64,000 nucleotides of DNA, from contig CAWUIO010000011.1 in the NCBI GenBank assembly GCA_963922455.1, positions 1-64,000 of the forward strand. The letters run 5' to 3'. Of the stretch, positions 8,950 to 17,110 are shown piece after piece (position 1 is the stretch's first letter; every line of letters starts with the position of its first letter). The notes beneath the pieces are model-generated. The model had not been told where the DNA came from. It did not search any database and saw nothing but the letters and a program-made list of their open reading frames with translations. A program made the translations under genes and the position numbers. This stretch comes from CAWUIO01 sp963922455 (lineage in GTDB: Bacteria; Bacteroidota; Bacteroidia; Cytophagales; Microscillaceae).

Positions 8950-10242
8950 TTAATAAGACCCATCGGCACCTCCCCCACCTGAACTGCCTCCACCAAAATC
9001 ACCGCCGCCATAGCTTCCGCCCCCGCTGCTGCTGCTGCCGAAACCGCCGCCGTAGGAGCCACCACCACCACTGCTCCCGCCACTCCCACTGCTAGAAGAA
9101 GAGCTGCTTCCTCCAATATACCCTCCCCCAGAACCATCACCCCAAGACATCCCTCTTGTTTGAACTATAATAAAAATGATTATAAACAAAGCCGACCCAC
9201 CTATAAAAATGGAAAACCCATACCGTTGGGATGACCAAAAAGGCTCCCCAATGGCAATGGAAGTAATTCTTTTTTCGTGAAGTTTTTGGATGATCTTCAA
9301 ACCTTTCATCAAGCCCTTAAAGTAGTTTTTGCGATCAAAGTTTTTAGCAATGATCAAATGTTCTAAACGCCAAGACACTACATCTTGCGAACTTTTAAAC
9401 CGTAAAGAGCGCCACTCATTGCTGGCAAGCTGTTCTGAGGCCAGCTCTGGCCAATTATGACAGATTCGCACATAAAAAAATGGCTTGCTATATTCTTTGG
9501 GTTCTGGAGCTTCTATAAAAATATAGGTTTGATAGTAATTATCAGAAGAAAATTTTAGTTTGTCGTATAGGCTTAAGGCCCTGGTTTTAGCATGATTACT
9601 AGGGTTCTTAAAAATATGAATCCAAGTAGAGTGTCCTCTTACTTGCTTATAATTTTGTATCCAGTCTGTCAACTCTTTTTTTTCCTTGGAAGTGAGTAAG
9701 CCCATGGCATCGAGAAGAACATCCTGGCGAGAAATATCAAAAAAAGCCGCCTCTTCTAAAAGTTCTTGGATAGATTGAAATGCCTCTTTAAATGCTTTAA
9801 AATATTGCTCATATCTTAAACGAGGAGCCATGTCCTTATCAATTATTTCCTTAGCTTCTTCATCTGATATGTAGGGCTCTATGCCATAACCCAACTCAAT
9901 AGCTACATGCCGATCTTGGGGAGAAAGTAGGATCAAAATGCCATTATCGAGCCCTTTCTTACCAATGCCAAGCTCTTGAAAGAGCTCAAAGGCATATTCA
10001 CGGATGTTGTAGGAGCGCAAAAGAGTGTCTACAATCCGAATAGCAATTTCATTACTGGTTTTATACTCATATTCCTCGAGCATTTTCCCTAAGGTTTGTA
10101 TCTCTTCGGAGCTTAGTGCGCCAAAGTCATCTTGAATGAATACTTGGGCCCTAGTTTGTTGTCCTAAAGTCAAGAACAAACTTAAAAGTACTATGTGGCT
10201 AAGCCAACGTGTACATTTTGTGGGTTTTGAACTAAAGTACAT
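8950..10242 (-). CDS. TPM-domain membrane protein, paralogue 5 (first of five)
   Basis: A 430-residue protein, the most divergent paralogue: its TPM motif reads IAIRIVDTLLRSYNIREYAF rather than the shared VDSLDLS. It has a signal peptide (about 1-32), TPM domain (34-160, with GLDNGILILLSPQDRHVAIE), second TPM-like segment (about 172-300), a transmembrane helix (about 338-358) and a long Gly/Ser tail with repeated GGGSYGGG units ending GGGGADGSY. Only 2 bp separate its start from the lemA-like stop, so the two are translationally linked. Tail DNA is nearly identical to that of paralogue 4, which suggests recent duplication or gene conversion. Confidence 0.85.
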   Translation of the reverse strand: MYFSSKPTKCTRWLSHIVLLSLFLTLGQQTRAQVFIQDDFGALSSEEIQTLGKMLEEYEYKTSNEIAIRIVDTLLRSYNIREYAFELFQELGIGKKGLDNGILILLSPQDRHVAIELGYGIEPYISDEEAKEIIDKDMAPRLRYEQYFKAFKEAFQSIQELLEEAAFFDISRQDVLLDAMGLLTSKEKKELTDWIQNYKQVRGHSTWIHIFKNPSNHAKTRALSLYDKLKFSSDNYYQTYIFIEAPEPKEYSKPFFYVRICHNWPELASEQLASNEWRSLRFKSSQDVVSWRLEHLIIAKNFDRKNYFKGLMKGLKIIQKLHEKRITSIAIGEPFWSSQRYGFSIFIGGSALFIIIFIIVQTRGMSWGDGSGGGYIGGSSSSSSSGSGGSSGGGGSYGGGFGSSSSGGGSYGGGDFGGGSSGGGGADGSY

Positions 10243-10244
10243 TC

Positions 10245-11285
10245 TTAAGGTTGGGTTTGTTGGGCAAAATAGGGTAAGGTCTCGAAGCCGAAAGTATCGT
10301 AGGGTTTTTGTTGGATCAGCCCATTGTATTTTTCTACGGCTTCATTGTACCGTTTCCGTTCAATAGAGATCCGGTTTTCGGAGCGCTCAATTTGGACCTG
10401 GAAGTCGCGATACCTCTTAACCGTATTCAATTGGGGGTCTTTTAAGGTTTCTAAAACCAAATTAAGTTGGCTACTGAGTTCTTGATTTTTTTGATGAAAT
10501 TCTACTAGGCTTTGGGATTGATGGGGGTCTACTTCATCTTCCAAAGCTTTTTGGGCTTGGATAACTTTATCGATCATCTCTTCCTCGAAGTGTTCTGAAG
10601 CCCGAATGAGGGGGGTAATTAACGTGACTACATCCGATCGTCTTTGCATAACATTTTCTACCTGGGCCCATTGTCGCCTTACCGCCTCCCTCAGCCGAAT
10701 TACTTCATTGTATTTTTCGTCTGAGACCGGAGAACTCGTCAAGGGAATCACTTCGGTTTCGGTACGAATGGTAACTTGATCACGACCCGTAAGAAAAAAG
10801 ACGGCTAAGCCAATAGCTAAGATGAGCATGACGCCTACCGCCGCCAGGGCAATTCTTGGCTTACCCAGAGATTGGCCTTTATTGAGCTGTTTGATGAGTT
10901 GAATGGCTTGGGTGTCACCGGGTTTTACGCGCAACAGCCGATTGGCATAGGCCCGGGCGAGTTTGGCCGATTTGCGATTTCTCTCCTTTTGATATTGCCC
11001 TTGATGGGCCTGGGCCATCCCAAACAAACTTGGGCTGTGAAAGGGATTAATTTGTAAGACTAGGTCAAAATGCCGTATGGCTTCTTCATAGTTTTTATAC
11101 TCCAAGTGACCTTTGCCATTTTTATGATTTATTTCGGCTTCTGCTTGTAGTTGCTCCCACTCATATTCAGAAAAACCACACTCTAAGGCTAGTTCTTTTA
11201 ATTGATCGGCGTTAATAGAACCTGTATTGGCTTGGATCTTCACCAATTGCTCCATATAATCGCTTAAGGATATATCTTTAGGCAT
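10245..11285 (-). CDS. TPR-LemA fusion membrane protein
   Basis: A 346-residue protein. The N-terminal 130 residues are helical with TPR-like repeats (YKNYEEAIRHFDLVLQINPF). A transmembrane helix lies at about 143-166 (ALAAVGVMLILAIGLAVFFL), and the C-terminal 190-340 matches the LemA family: QWAQVENVMQRRSDVVTLI, then KRYRDFQVQIERSENRI, ERKRYNEAVEKYNGLI and a final GFETLPYF. LemA proteins normally begin with the membrane helix, so the TPR extension is unusual. LemA is commonly paired with TPM-domain proteins, and here it leads an operon of five. It could be a scaffold that recruits them, which is inference. Confidence 0.85.
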   Translation of the reverse strand: MPKDISLSDYMEQLVKIQANTGSINADQLKELALECGFSEYEWEQLQAEAEINHKNGKGHLEYKNYEEAIRHFDLVLQINPFHSPSLFGMAQAHQGQYQKERNRKSAKLARAYANRLLRVKPGDTQAIQLIKQLNKGQSLGKPRIALAAVGVMLILAIGLAVFFLTGRDQVTIRTETEVIPLTSSPVSDEKYNEVIRLREAVRRQWAQVENVMQRRSDVVTLITPLIRASEHFEEEMIDKVIQAQKALEDEVDPHQSQSLVEFHQKNQELSSQLNLVLETLKDPQLNTVKRYRDFQVQIERSENRISIERKRYNEAVEKYNGLIQQKPYDTFGFETLPYFAQQTQP

Positions 11286-11319
11286 GCTATAATTTATTAA
11301 TTTACAAATGATCGATATG

Positions 11320-11340
11320 TGAGAAACGATTTGTTTCTCA
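11320..11340. promoter_or_regulatory. palindrome TGAGAAAC-N5-GTTTCTCA, candidate operator
   Basis: A perfect inverted repeat with 8-bp arms and a 5-bp spacer in the divergent region between the lemA-TPM operon (start 11285) and the yyaL-like gene (start 11473). It lies 35 bp upstream of the lemA start, a usual place for repressor or activator binding. No T-run follows on either strand, so a terminator is less likely. The binding protein is unknown. Confidence 0.5.
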
Positions 11341-11472
11341 ATATAAGCTGCTGGTCTGGATTGAACAAATTCAAACGCCCAAGGGTAGGAATAAGGCTTC
11401 TATTCATGTACACGAAAAGCGTTTGTAGGAGTTTTCTTGTATATTGCCAGCGACTTGCCAAATTTAAAGTCC

Positions 11473-13584
11473 ATGAAATTGACTAGTTACCCCTTATTCT
11501 TCGCACTAATTTTGGTGTTTTTAAGTTTCGCCTGCTCAAAAGGACAATCGGGACATGCTACCAAGGGACAAAATCGCTTAGCCCAGGCCAAAAGCCCTTA
11601 CTTGCAACAGCACGCCGATAATCCCGTGCATTGGTATGAGTGGAGCCCCGAGGCCTTGGAAAAAGCCCAAAAAGAAGATAAACCCCTGCTTATTAGTGTG
11701 GGCTATGCGGCTTGCCATTGGTGCCACGTCATGGAGCACGAGTCTTTTATGGACAGTAGTGTAGCCCGTCTCATGAACGACAACTATGTGGCCATCAAAA
11801 TTGATCGAGAGGAGCGTCCGGATATTGATCAAATTTATATGAATGCCGCTCAGCTCATTAATGGAAGTGGAGGTTGGCCCCTGAATGCCTTTGCTACTCC
11901 AGATGGACGCCCCTTTTATGCCGCTACGTATTTTCCCAAAGACCAATGGGTACAGGTACTTACTCAAATCAAAAAAGTGTATGATGAGGACCGGGCCAAG
12001 ATCAATGAACAAGCAAACTTACTCACGGAGGGCATCCAAAACCAAGAGTTTATACAATTGCCGGGAGACTCTACCCGAAAGTTTAAGCAAGAGCAATATC
12101 TGGGTATTTTTAAAAAATGGGAGAGTTTAATAGATTTTCAAAAAGGGGGGTATAGTCGCGCTCCCAAATTCCCCTTACCCACGGGCTGGGAATTTCTTTT
12201 ACAGTATTACTATTTTACCCAGGAAGAAAAAGCCTACGATGCCGTCTGCCTTACCCTGGATGAAATGGCAAAAGGGGGCATTTACGACCAAATTGGTGGG
12301 GGCTTTGCCCGCTACTCCACCGATGCCCGTTGGTTTGCCCCGCACTTCGAGAAGATGTTGTATGACAATGGGCAGTTGATAAGCCTCTATGCCCACGCTT
12401 ACCAAATTAAGCCTCAGGAACGATATGCCAATATAATCCGGGAAACAATTGCCTTTGTAGAACGAGAATTGTCTGACCCCAGCGGAGGGTTTTACTCCTC
12501 CATCAATGCAGACAGCGAAGACGAGGAAGGTAAGTTTTATGTCTGGACGCAGGAGGAAATAGAAAATGTACTAGGGGCACCAAGTGCATCCTTAGTTAGT
12601 GAATTTTACCAAGTAGAAGCCGACGGCAATTGGGAAAAAGGAAAAAATATACTCTACCGCAAAGAAGAAAGCCAGATCTTTGCTCAAAAGAAAGATTTGG
12701 AGCTTAGGGATTGGCAAAAAGTGCTAAAGGAAGCCCAAAAAAAAATACTGGATGCCCGTGAAACTCGGGTTCGTCCATCTACCGATGATAAAATCTTGAC
12801 CAGTTGGAATGCTTTAATGCTCATGGGCTATCTGGATGCATACCAAGCGCTTGGCGATAAGCACTATGTTGAACAAGCAAGAAAAAATGCCCAGTTTCTT
12901 AAAGCAGAAATGCACAGGCCTGATGGGGGATTATGGAGAAATTATAAGGATGGTGAAGCGGGGATTCAGGCCTTTTTGGATGATTATGCTCTCTTGGCCC
13001 AAGCCTACATAGAATTGTATCAAGTTACCTTGGATGTAGCTTGGTTAAACACAGCCCGCAAACTGGTAGACTATGCCATTTTGCATTTTCGCGATGAACA
13101 GAGTGGGATGTTTTACTATACCTCCGATGAATCGGAGAGCCTGGTAGCCCGCAAAATGGAATTGTCGGATAATGTGATCCCCTCTTCCAACTCAGTTATG
13201 GCTCATGTGCTATACCGATTGGGCGCATACTTTTATGAAGCAAGATATACGCAAATGAGCAAGATCATGCTCAATCATATGGCAGCCAAAATTGATGAGG
13301 GCGGTCCGTATTATGCCAACTGGGCCCAACTGATGGGCCTGATTCAGTATGAGCCTTATGAAGTGGCCATTATGGGCCCTGAGGCGGCTGATTTAAACCG
13401 GGAATTTCAAAAGCAATATCTGCCAACAACCTTGTTTATGGGAGGTTCGCAAGAAAACCTGCCCCTCCTGGAAAACAAGTTAGTATCTGGGCAGACCCGT
13501 ATTTATGTGTGCCGCAACAAAGTATGTAAATTGCCTGTGAAGCAAGTGGAGCAAGCTTTAAAACAAATAAATCATTTAGAATAG
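11473..13584 (+). CDS. YyaL/SSP411-like thioredoxin-fold lipoprotein
   Basis: About 703 residues from the ATG at 11473. A TTG 12 codons upstream is also in frame, but the signal peptide starts at MKLTSYP. The lipobox LSFAC predicts a lipid-anchored exported protein. An N-terminal thioredoxin-like domain (DUF255) carries the redox-type motif ACHWCHVMEHESF and SGGWPLNAFATPDGRPFYA. The rest is an (alpha/alpha)6-barrel-like region with IYDQIGGGFARYSTD and HFEKMLYDNGQL. This is the SPATA20/YyaL family, whose substrate is unknown. Family members are usually cytosolic, so the lipoprotein signal is notable. Repeat copy 4 follows 7 bp after the stop. Confidence 0.85.
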   Translation: MKLTSYPLFFALILVFLSFACSKGQSGHATKGQNRLAQAKSPYLQQHADNPVHWYEWSPEALEKAQKEDKPLLISVGYAACHWCHVMEHESFMDSSVARLMNDNYVAIKIDREERPDIDQIYMNAAQLINGSGGWPLNAFATPDGRPFYAATYFPKDQWVQVLTQIKKVYDEDRAKINEQANLLTEGIQNQEFIQLPGDSTRKFKQEQYLGIFKKWESLIDFQKGGYSRAPKFPLPTGWEFLLQYYYFTQEEKAYDAVCLTLDEMAKGGIYDQIGGGFARYSTDARWFAPHFEKMLYDNGQLISLYAHAYQIKPQERYANIIRETIAFVERELSDPSGGFYSSINADSEDEEGKFYVWTQEEIENVLGAPSASLVSEFYQVEADGNWEKGKNILYRKEESQIFAQKKDLELRDWQKVLKEAQKKILDARETRVRPSTDDKILTSWNALMLMGYLDAYQALGDKHYVEQARKNAQFLKAEMHRPDGGLWRNYKDGEAGIQAFLDDYALLAQAYIELYQVTLDVAWLNTARKLVDYAILHFRDEQSGMFYYTSDESESLVARKMELSDNVIPSSNSVMAHVLYRLGAYFYEARYTQMSKIMLNHMAAKIDEGGPYYANWAQLMGLIQYEPYEVAIMGPEAADLNREFQKQYLPTTLFMGGSQENLPLLENKLVSGQTRIYVCRNKVCKLPVKQVEQALKQINHLE

Positions 13585-13591
13585 TATGTTT

Positions 13592-13723
13592 GGCTTAGGG
13601 ATGGAACGGCCTGTTTGAGCTCGCCGCTGGATGGGCGGAGGCCAGCGAGTAGTGAGAGCCCGACCCGCGCGGGCACAAATTTTCAAAAACTACGACAAGA
13701 TTTTATTAGCGCGGGGAAGCCCC
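13592..13723 (+). repeat. covarying GGCTT-type repeat, copy 4
   Basis: Outer helix GGCTT/AAGCC and inner helix CCCGCGC/GCGCGGG are perfect. It starts 7 bp after the yyaL-like stop, on the same strand. Its roughly 40-nt distal loop is almost identical to that of copy 13 (43.5 kb away) and similar to copy 6, pointing to recent spread. Confidence 0.88.
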
Positions 13724-13832
13724 AAAACGGTTTTTTTAACCCAGAGTTTGATTTACCAATTAATTTTTAAATAATTGGGGCTGAGATGCCCATCTTTCAT
13801 TCAGCTAAAATACATGCCACGAATTATTGCCT

Positions 13833-14222
13833 ATGCAAGCCCAAGATTACCTTAAAAATTGTCAAGTACTGCTCGCCTCCAAGCAATATGCAGTAATAAA
13901 AACCAGGGAAATGCCTGGTAATCAAACATATTTGGCTAGTCTTCACACCCCAGGTGAACATACGTTGATTGTGGAAGAATCCTTCGCCGAAGGGCCCTGG
14001 ATCGAGGCGGCAGAACCCGGTTGGAAATTGCTTAGCTTCCAAGTGCAGTTGCCTTTTGAGTTGGTGGGTTTTCTGGCTATTGTGGCCCAAGCCTTGGCCG
14101 AAGAGTCTATTCCGATTTTTGTACTTTCCTCTTTCTCGAGTGATCACATTTTGGTAAAAGAAGAGCACCTTAGCCGGGCCTTGGCCAGATTGGAAGCGCT
14201 TGGCTGTTTGATATTGACATAA
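13833..14222 (+). CDS. small ACT-domain protein
   Basis: About 129 residues from the ATG at 13833; an upstream TTG is less likely. It resembles small single-chain ACT proteins: EPGWKLLSFQVQLPFELVGF, then ALAEESIPIFVLSSFSSDHI and LVKEEHLSRALARLEALG. ACT domains bind amino acids or similar ligands and regulate enzymes. These small family members have no fused enzyme and their role is not known. The stop is followed after 1 bp by the M1 peptidase ATG, so the two are co-translated, though a functional link is not obvious. Confidence 0.75.
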   Translation: MQAQDYLKNCQVLLASKQYAVIKTREMPGNQTYLASLHTPGEHTLIVEESFAEGPWIEAAEPGWKLLSFQVQLPFELVGFLAIVAQALAEESIPIFVLSSFSSDHILVKEEHLSRALARLEALGCLILT

Positions 14223-14223
14223 C

Positions 14224-15729
14224 ATGGCTAGCTATACCCAAAGTATGGAATTAGGAGGGAATAAGCGCTGGGCTATTTTAAAGCTCATTGTTTTCATGGG
14301 TTTCCTTACGTTTTGTAAAACTCAAGCTCAGGAGTATACCTCTTATTTTAGAAAAAAATATACCCGTCAGGATTCTTTAAGAGGGGCACTCAGCCCGGAA
14401 CGTCTGTGTTTTGATGTGTATTATTACGACCTCCAAGTTAAAATCCCTCCCAAAAAGGGTAAAATTGTAGGGAGTAACCGTATTTATTTCCAGGCTAAGA
14501 AGCCCAGCCGAGTAATCCAGCTGGACTTGTATTTAAACATGGCCATCAAATCTGTTTATTTACGCAGTCCAGCCTTTCCTGAGTCTGATTCTCTAAAAAC
14601 GCTTTCTTATTGGAGAGAACATAACACTTTTTGGGTAGCATTTGAAGAAGAGCTTCAAACCGGCTCGGTGTATTGTGTGGAGGTGGTGTATGAAGGCACT
14701 CCCAAAACCGATTTTCCGGATACCCGAAAAGGCTTTCATTGGACAAAGGATCGGAAGCGTCGCCCCTGGGTGGGTGTCAGTTGCGAATACGAAGGGGCCA
14801 GTGTTTGGTGGCCCAATAAAGACCATCTCTCCGACGAGCCCGACTCGATGCGTATCCACATAGAGGCTCCCGCTGAGCTTCAATGTATTTCCAACGGGCG
14901 TTTGGAAGGAATCGATTCCCTGGGGACCGAAAAGCTTTATCATTGGTTTGTAAGCTACCCTATTGATAATTATAATGTTTCTTTTTATATAGGCCACTAC
15001 GTGCGCGATACCTTGGAGTATACCGGGCCAGGAGGAAAACACACCTTGGAACTATACACCAAAGATTATCACAAACGCTATGTAGATAATTATTTTAAAG
15101 TTCTTAAACCGGCTTTGAAGTATTTTGAAATCTTATTTGGGAAATTTCCTTTTTGGCGCGATAAATTGGCTGTTGTAGAATCCATGTACCCGGGCATGGA
15201 GCACCAAAGCTGTTTTGCCGTGGGTGGGATACAGGAAATAGGCGATCGGGCTTTCGGATTTCAACTCCCCTATCCTGGGGTTTTAGTTCACGAACTGGCC
15301 CACGAATGGTGGGGCAACTCTGTTTCGGTAAAAGATATGGCCGATGCTTGGATTCAGGAAGGCTTTGCCACCTACGCCGAGCTATTATTGATTGAACGGC
15401 TCTATGGATACAAGAAATATAAGGAAGGGGTAAAGTATATGGAACAGTTTATCCATTACACATTTCCTTTGGTTGGCAACCCTGAAGTAAATGACCTAAG
15501 CTTTATCAATAATGACATTTACTATCGGGGCGCCTTATTATTACACGAAATTCGGGAAGAAATTGATGATACGAAGGTGTTTTTTAATATTCTACACGGG
15601 TTCTACCAGCGATTTCAATACCAAACGGTCACCTCCCAAGATTTTATAGATATTGTGAATGAGTTTGCCCCAAAAGATATGAGCAAGTTTATCCAGGATA
15701 GGCTCTATACCCAATCAAAAGTCGAGTAA
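14224..15729 (+). CDS. secreted M1-family metallopeptidase
   Basis: A 501-residue protein with an N-terminal hydrophobic signal (about residues 15-36, ending CKTQAQ). The gluzincin zinc site is visible as HELAH, then 18 residues, then E (in DAWIQEGFATYAE). The exopeptidase loop reads YPGMEHQS in place of the usual GAMEN. A likely catalytic Tyr lies in NDIYYRGALLLHEI. It lacks the long C-terminal helical domain of E. coli PepN (about 870 residues), as do many secreted Bacteroidota M1 proteins. It probably trims peptides from the N-terminus outside the cytoplasm. Confidence 0.88.
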   Translation: MASYTQSMELGGNKRWAILKLIVFMGFLTFCKTQAQEYTSYFRKKYTRQDSLRGALSPERLCFDVYYYDLQVKIPPKKGKIVGSNRIYFQAKKPSRVIQLDLYLNMAIKSVYLRSPAFPESDSLKTLSYWREHNTFWVAFEEELQTGSVYCVEVVYEGTPKTDFPDTRKGFHWTKDRKRRPWVGVSCEYEGASVWWPNKDHLSDEPDSMRIHIEAPAELQCISNGRLEGIDSLGTEKLYHWFVSYPIDNYNVSFYIGHYVRDTLEYTGPGGKHTLELYTKDYHKRYVDNYFKVLKPALKYFEILFGKFPFWRDKLAVVESMYPGMEHQSCFAVGGIQEIGDRAFGFQLPYPGVLVHELAHEWWGNSVSVKDMADAWIQEGFATYAELLLIERLYGYKKYKEGVKYMEQFIHYTFPLVGNPEVNDLSFINNDIYYRGALLLHEIREEIDDTKVFFNILHGFYQRFQYQTVTSQDFIDIVNEFAPKDMSKFIQDRLYTQSKVE

Positions 15730-15755
15730 ACAGTCCGTACTCATACTCAAAAACT

Positions 15756-16115
15756 ATGGCGATATATTTCCTAAGCCCTATGCTCGAGACAGAAGACATG
15801 GATGCAAGCATCTTGTATTATGAAACGGTCTTAGGGTTTACCTGCGTAAATAGAATGGCTTCGGATTGGGCTTGTGTAGAACGAGATAAAGTGAGCTTGA
15901 TGTTTACGCAACGGTATAGTCAAAAAAAACATCCTAGGCTGGCTTTCACGGGCTCTCTGTATCTGTATACGCATGAGGTAGATGACATGTGGGAAGAACT
16001 CCAAGATAAAGTAAACTTGGCTTATCCTTTGGAGACCTTTGCTTATGGTATGCGGGAGTTTGGGTTTTATGATTGCCACGGTTATCTCATACAATTTGGT
16101 AGTCCTCAAGAATAA
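15756..16115 (+). CDS. VOC (glyoxalase/bleomycin-resistance fold) protein
   Basis: A 119-residue single-domain protein. It shows the paired beta-alpha-beta-beta-beta layout of the VOC superfamily: SPMLETEDMDASILYYETVL at the start and GMREFGFYDCHGYLIQFG at the end. Similar proteins bind metal or small ligands, and some confer resistance or isomerise glutathione adducts. The typical metal ligands (H/E/H/E) are only partly evident, so no substrate is assigned. It is 26 bp after the M1 peptidase and could be the last gene of that transcript. Confidence 0.75.
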   Translation: MAIYFLSPMLETEDMDASILYYETVLGFTCVNRMASDWACVERDKVSLMFTQRYSQKKHPRLAFTGSLYLYTHEVDDMWEELQDKVNLAYPLETFAYGMREFGFYDCHGYLIQFGSPQE

Positions 16116-16179
16116 GACTTGCACATTGCTGTATTGACTAATGTGCACCCTAGGAATTAGCGTAATATTGGAGCTTCCC

Positions 16180-16450
16180 TAATAGGTGGCGGCCAACGAG
16201 ATTTTTCAAGCCGATATGACTGGTGATTCGGCGAGTATATTCACTTCTATCCAGTCTATTGCCACTATCCCAAGTACTAGCCGGGATGAGCCGCTGGGGG
16301 CTTTCCAGCTGGGGCCGGATGGAAGAATATACATTGCCCGGCCCGGCAAAAGCTTTCTGTATTTCCACCCAGGGCTTAATCCCGGGAAATTATATTATGA
16401 AAGTTTCCAGTGAGCGGGACATTCGTTTTTACAAAATCGTCTTGTATTAA
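16180..16450 (+). pseudogene. decayed T9SS-type secreted protein
   Basis: Two overlapping frames each carry half of a recognisable tail. Frame A (from about 16183) reads NEIFQADMTGDSASIF and then PLGAFQLGPDGRIYIARPG, a motif of large Bacteroidota surface proteins. Frame B (to 16450) gives GLNPGNYIMKVSSERDI and RFYKIVLY, an ending typical of a T9SS sorting domain. Joining them needs a frameshift near 16380. No signal peptide or start is present. This is therefore a short remnant of a lost cargo gene, and repeat copy 5 follows 30 bp later. Confidence 0.6.
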
Positions 16451-16480
16451 CTACTCATTTTGCGCTTATAACCCCCTCTT

Positions 16481-16611
16481 GGCTTAGGGATAGAGCGGCC
16501 TGTTTGAGCTCGTGAGGGCCTGGTGGGGAAAGGCAGCGAGTAGCGAAAGCCCGGCCCGCGCGGGCACCAATTAACATAGAAAATACAATTTTTCTGGCGC
16601 GGGCAAGCCCC
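16481..16611 (+). repeat. covarying GGCTT-type repeat, copy 5
   Basis: Outer helix GGCTT/AAGCC; inner helix CCCGCGC/GCGCGGG. It lies 30 bp after the T9SS remnant on the same strand and just before the stop of the convergent gene at 16622. Its middle is of the GAGCTCGTG...GGGGAAAGGCAGCGAG subtype. Confidence 0.87.
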
Positions 16612-16621
16612 TAACATACCC

Positions 16622-17110
16622 TTAAAACCTTCTTAAGCCTTTTTGGGTGGAGTCATTCAGGATTTCAAAGTAGCTAGAATCAACCGTTTGGAAAACAATC
16701 GGAATGGGTGAATCAAATTGAGGAGGACGGTAAATATCGTCTTCGGATTTTTGAAAAATGAATAAGGTATCTTCGCGAAATTGAAAAATCAAGGGGTAGC
16801 CCTTGGCAAAAATATATTCTTGAGTAGAATCGGCAAATGGCACATAATTTGGCTGGGTAGAAAGCACTCGGATCACATGGCGACCCAAGGCTCCCCAGGT
16901 TTTACGCTTGATATATAAAGAACGTTGGTGCTGGCGGCTTCTCAGCTCAACTCGCCGATAAAAGGGTTTCATGCCCTCACTGGCAATTTGCAATTCACTC
17001 CAATATTTTTGCCCTTCTACGCCCAAGAAAACGCAAAAGGCCGGTATAAAGAGGAAGTAGAGCAAGTCTTTCCAAGGAGTGGGGCTTGGGTTTGAATCTC
17101 GCCTAGCCAT
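16622..17110 (-). CDS. hypothetical membrane-anchored protein beside DUF4255
   Basis: A 162-residue protein I do not recognise. One hydrophobic segment at about 15-32 (LLYFLFIPAFCVFLGVEG) could be an N-terminal anchor. The rest is soluble, with beta-rich stretches such as RSLYIKRKTWGALGRHVIRV and YPLIFQFREDTLFIFQ. Its start directly abuts the stop of the DUF4255 gene with no gap, so it is translationally coupled to it. The context suggests a role with the contractile-injection-like proteins, but nothing in the sequence proves it. Confidence 0.6.
   Translation of the reverse strand: MARRDSNPSPTPWKDLLYFLFIPAFCVFLGVEGQKYWSELQIASEGMKPFYRRVELRSRQHQRSLYIKRKTWGALGRHVIRVLSTQPNYVPFADSTQEYIFAKGYPLIFQFREDTLFIFQKSEDDIYRPPQFDSPIPIVFQTVDSSYFEILNDSTQKGLRRF

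Noticed and set aside
8928..9140. Frames antisense or alternate to Gly/Ser tails of the TPM genes
   Set aside because: Low-complexity Gly/Ser codons keep other frames open by chance; the same shadows appear at 3523-3753, 4819-5028 and 6277-6579.
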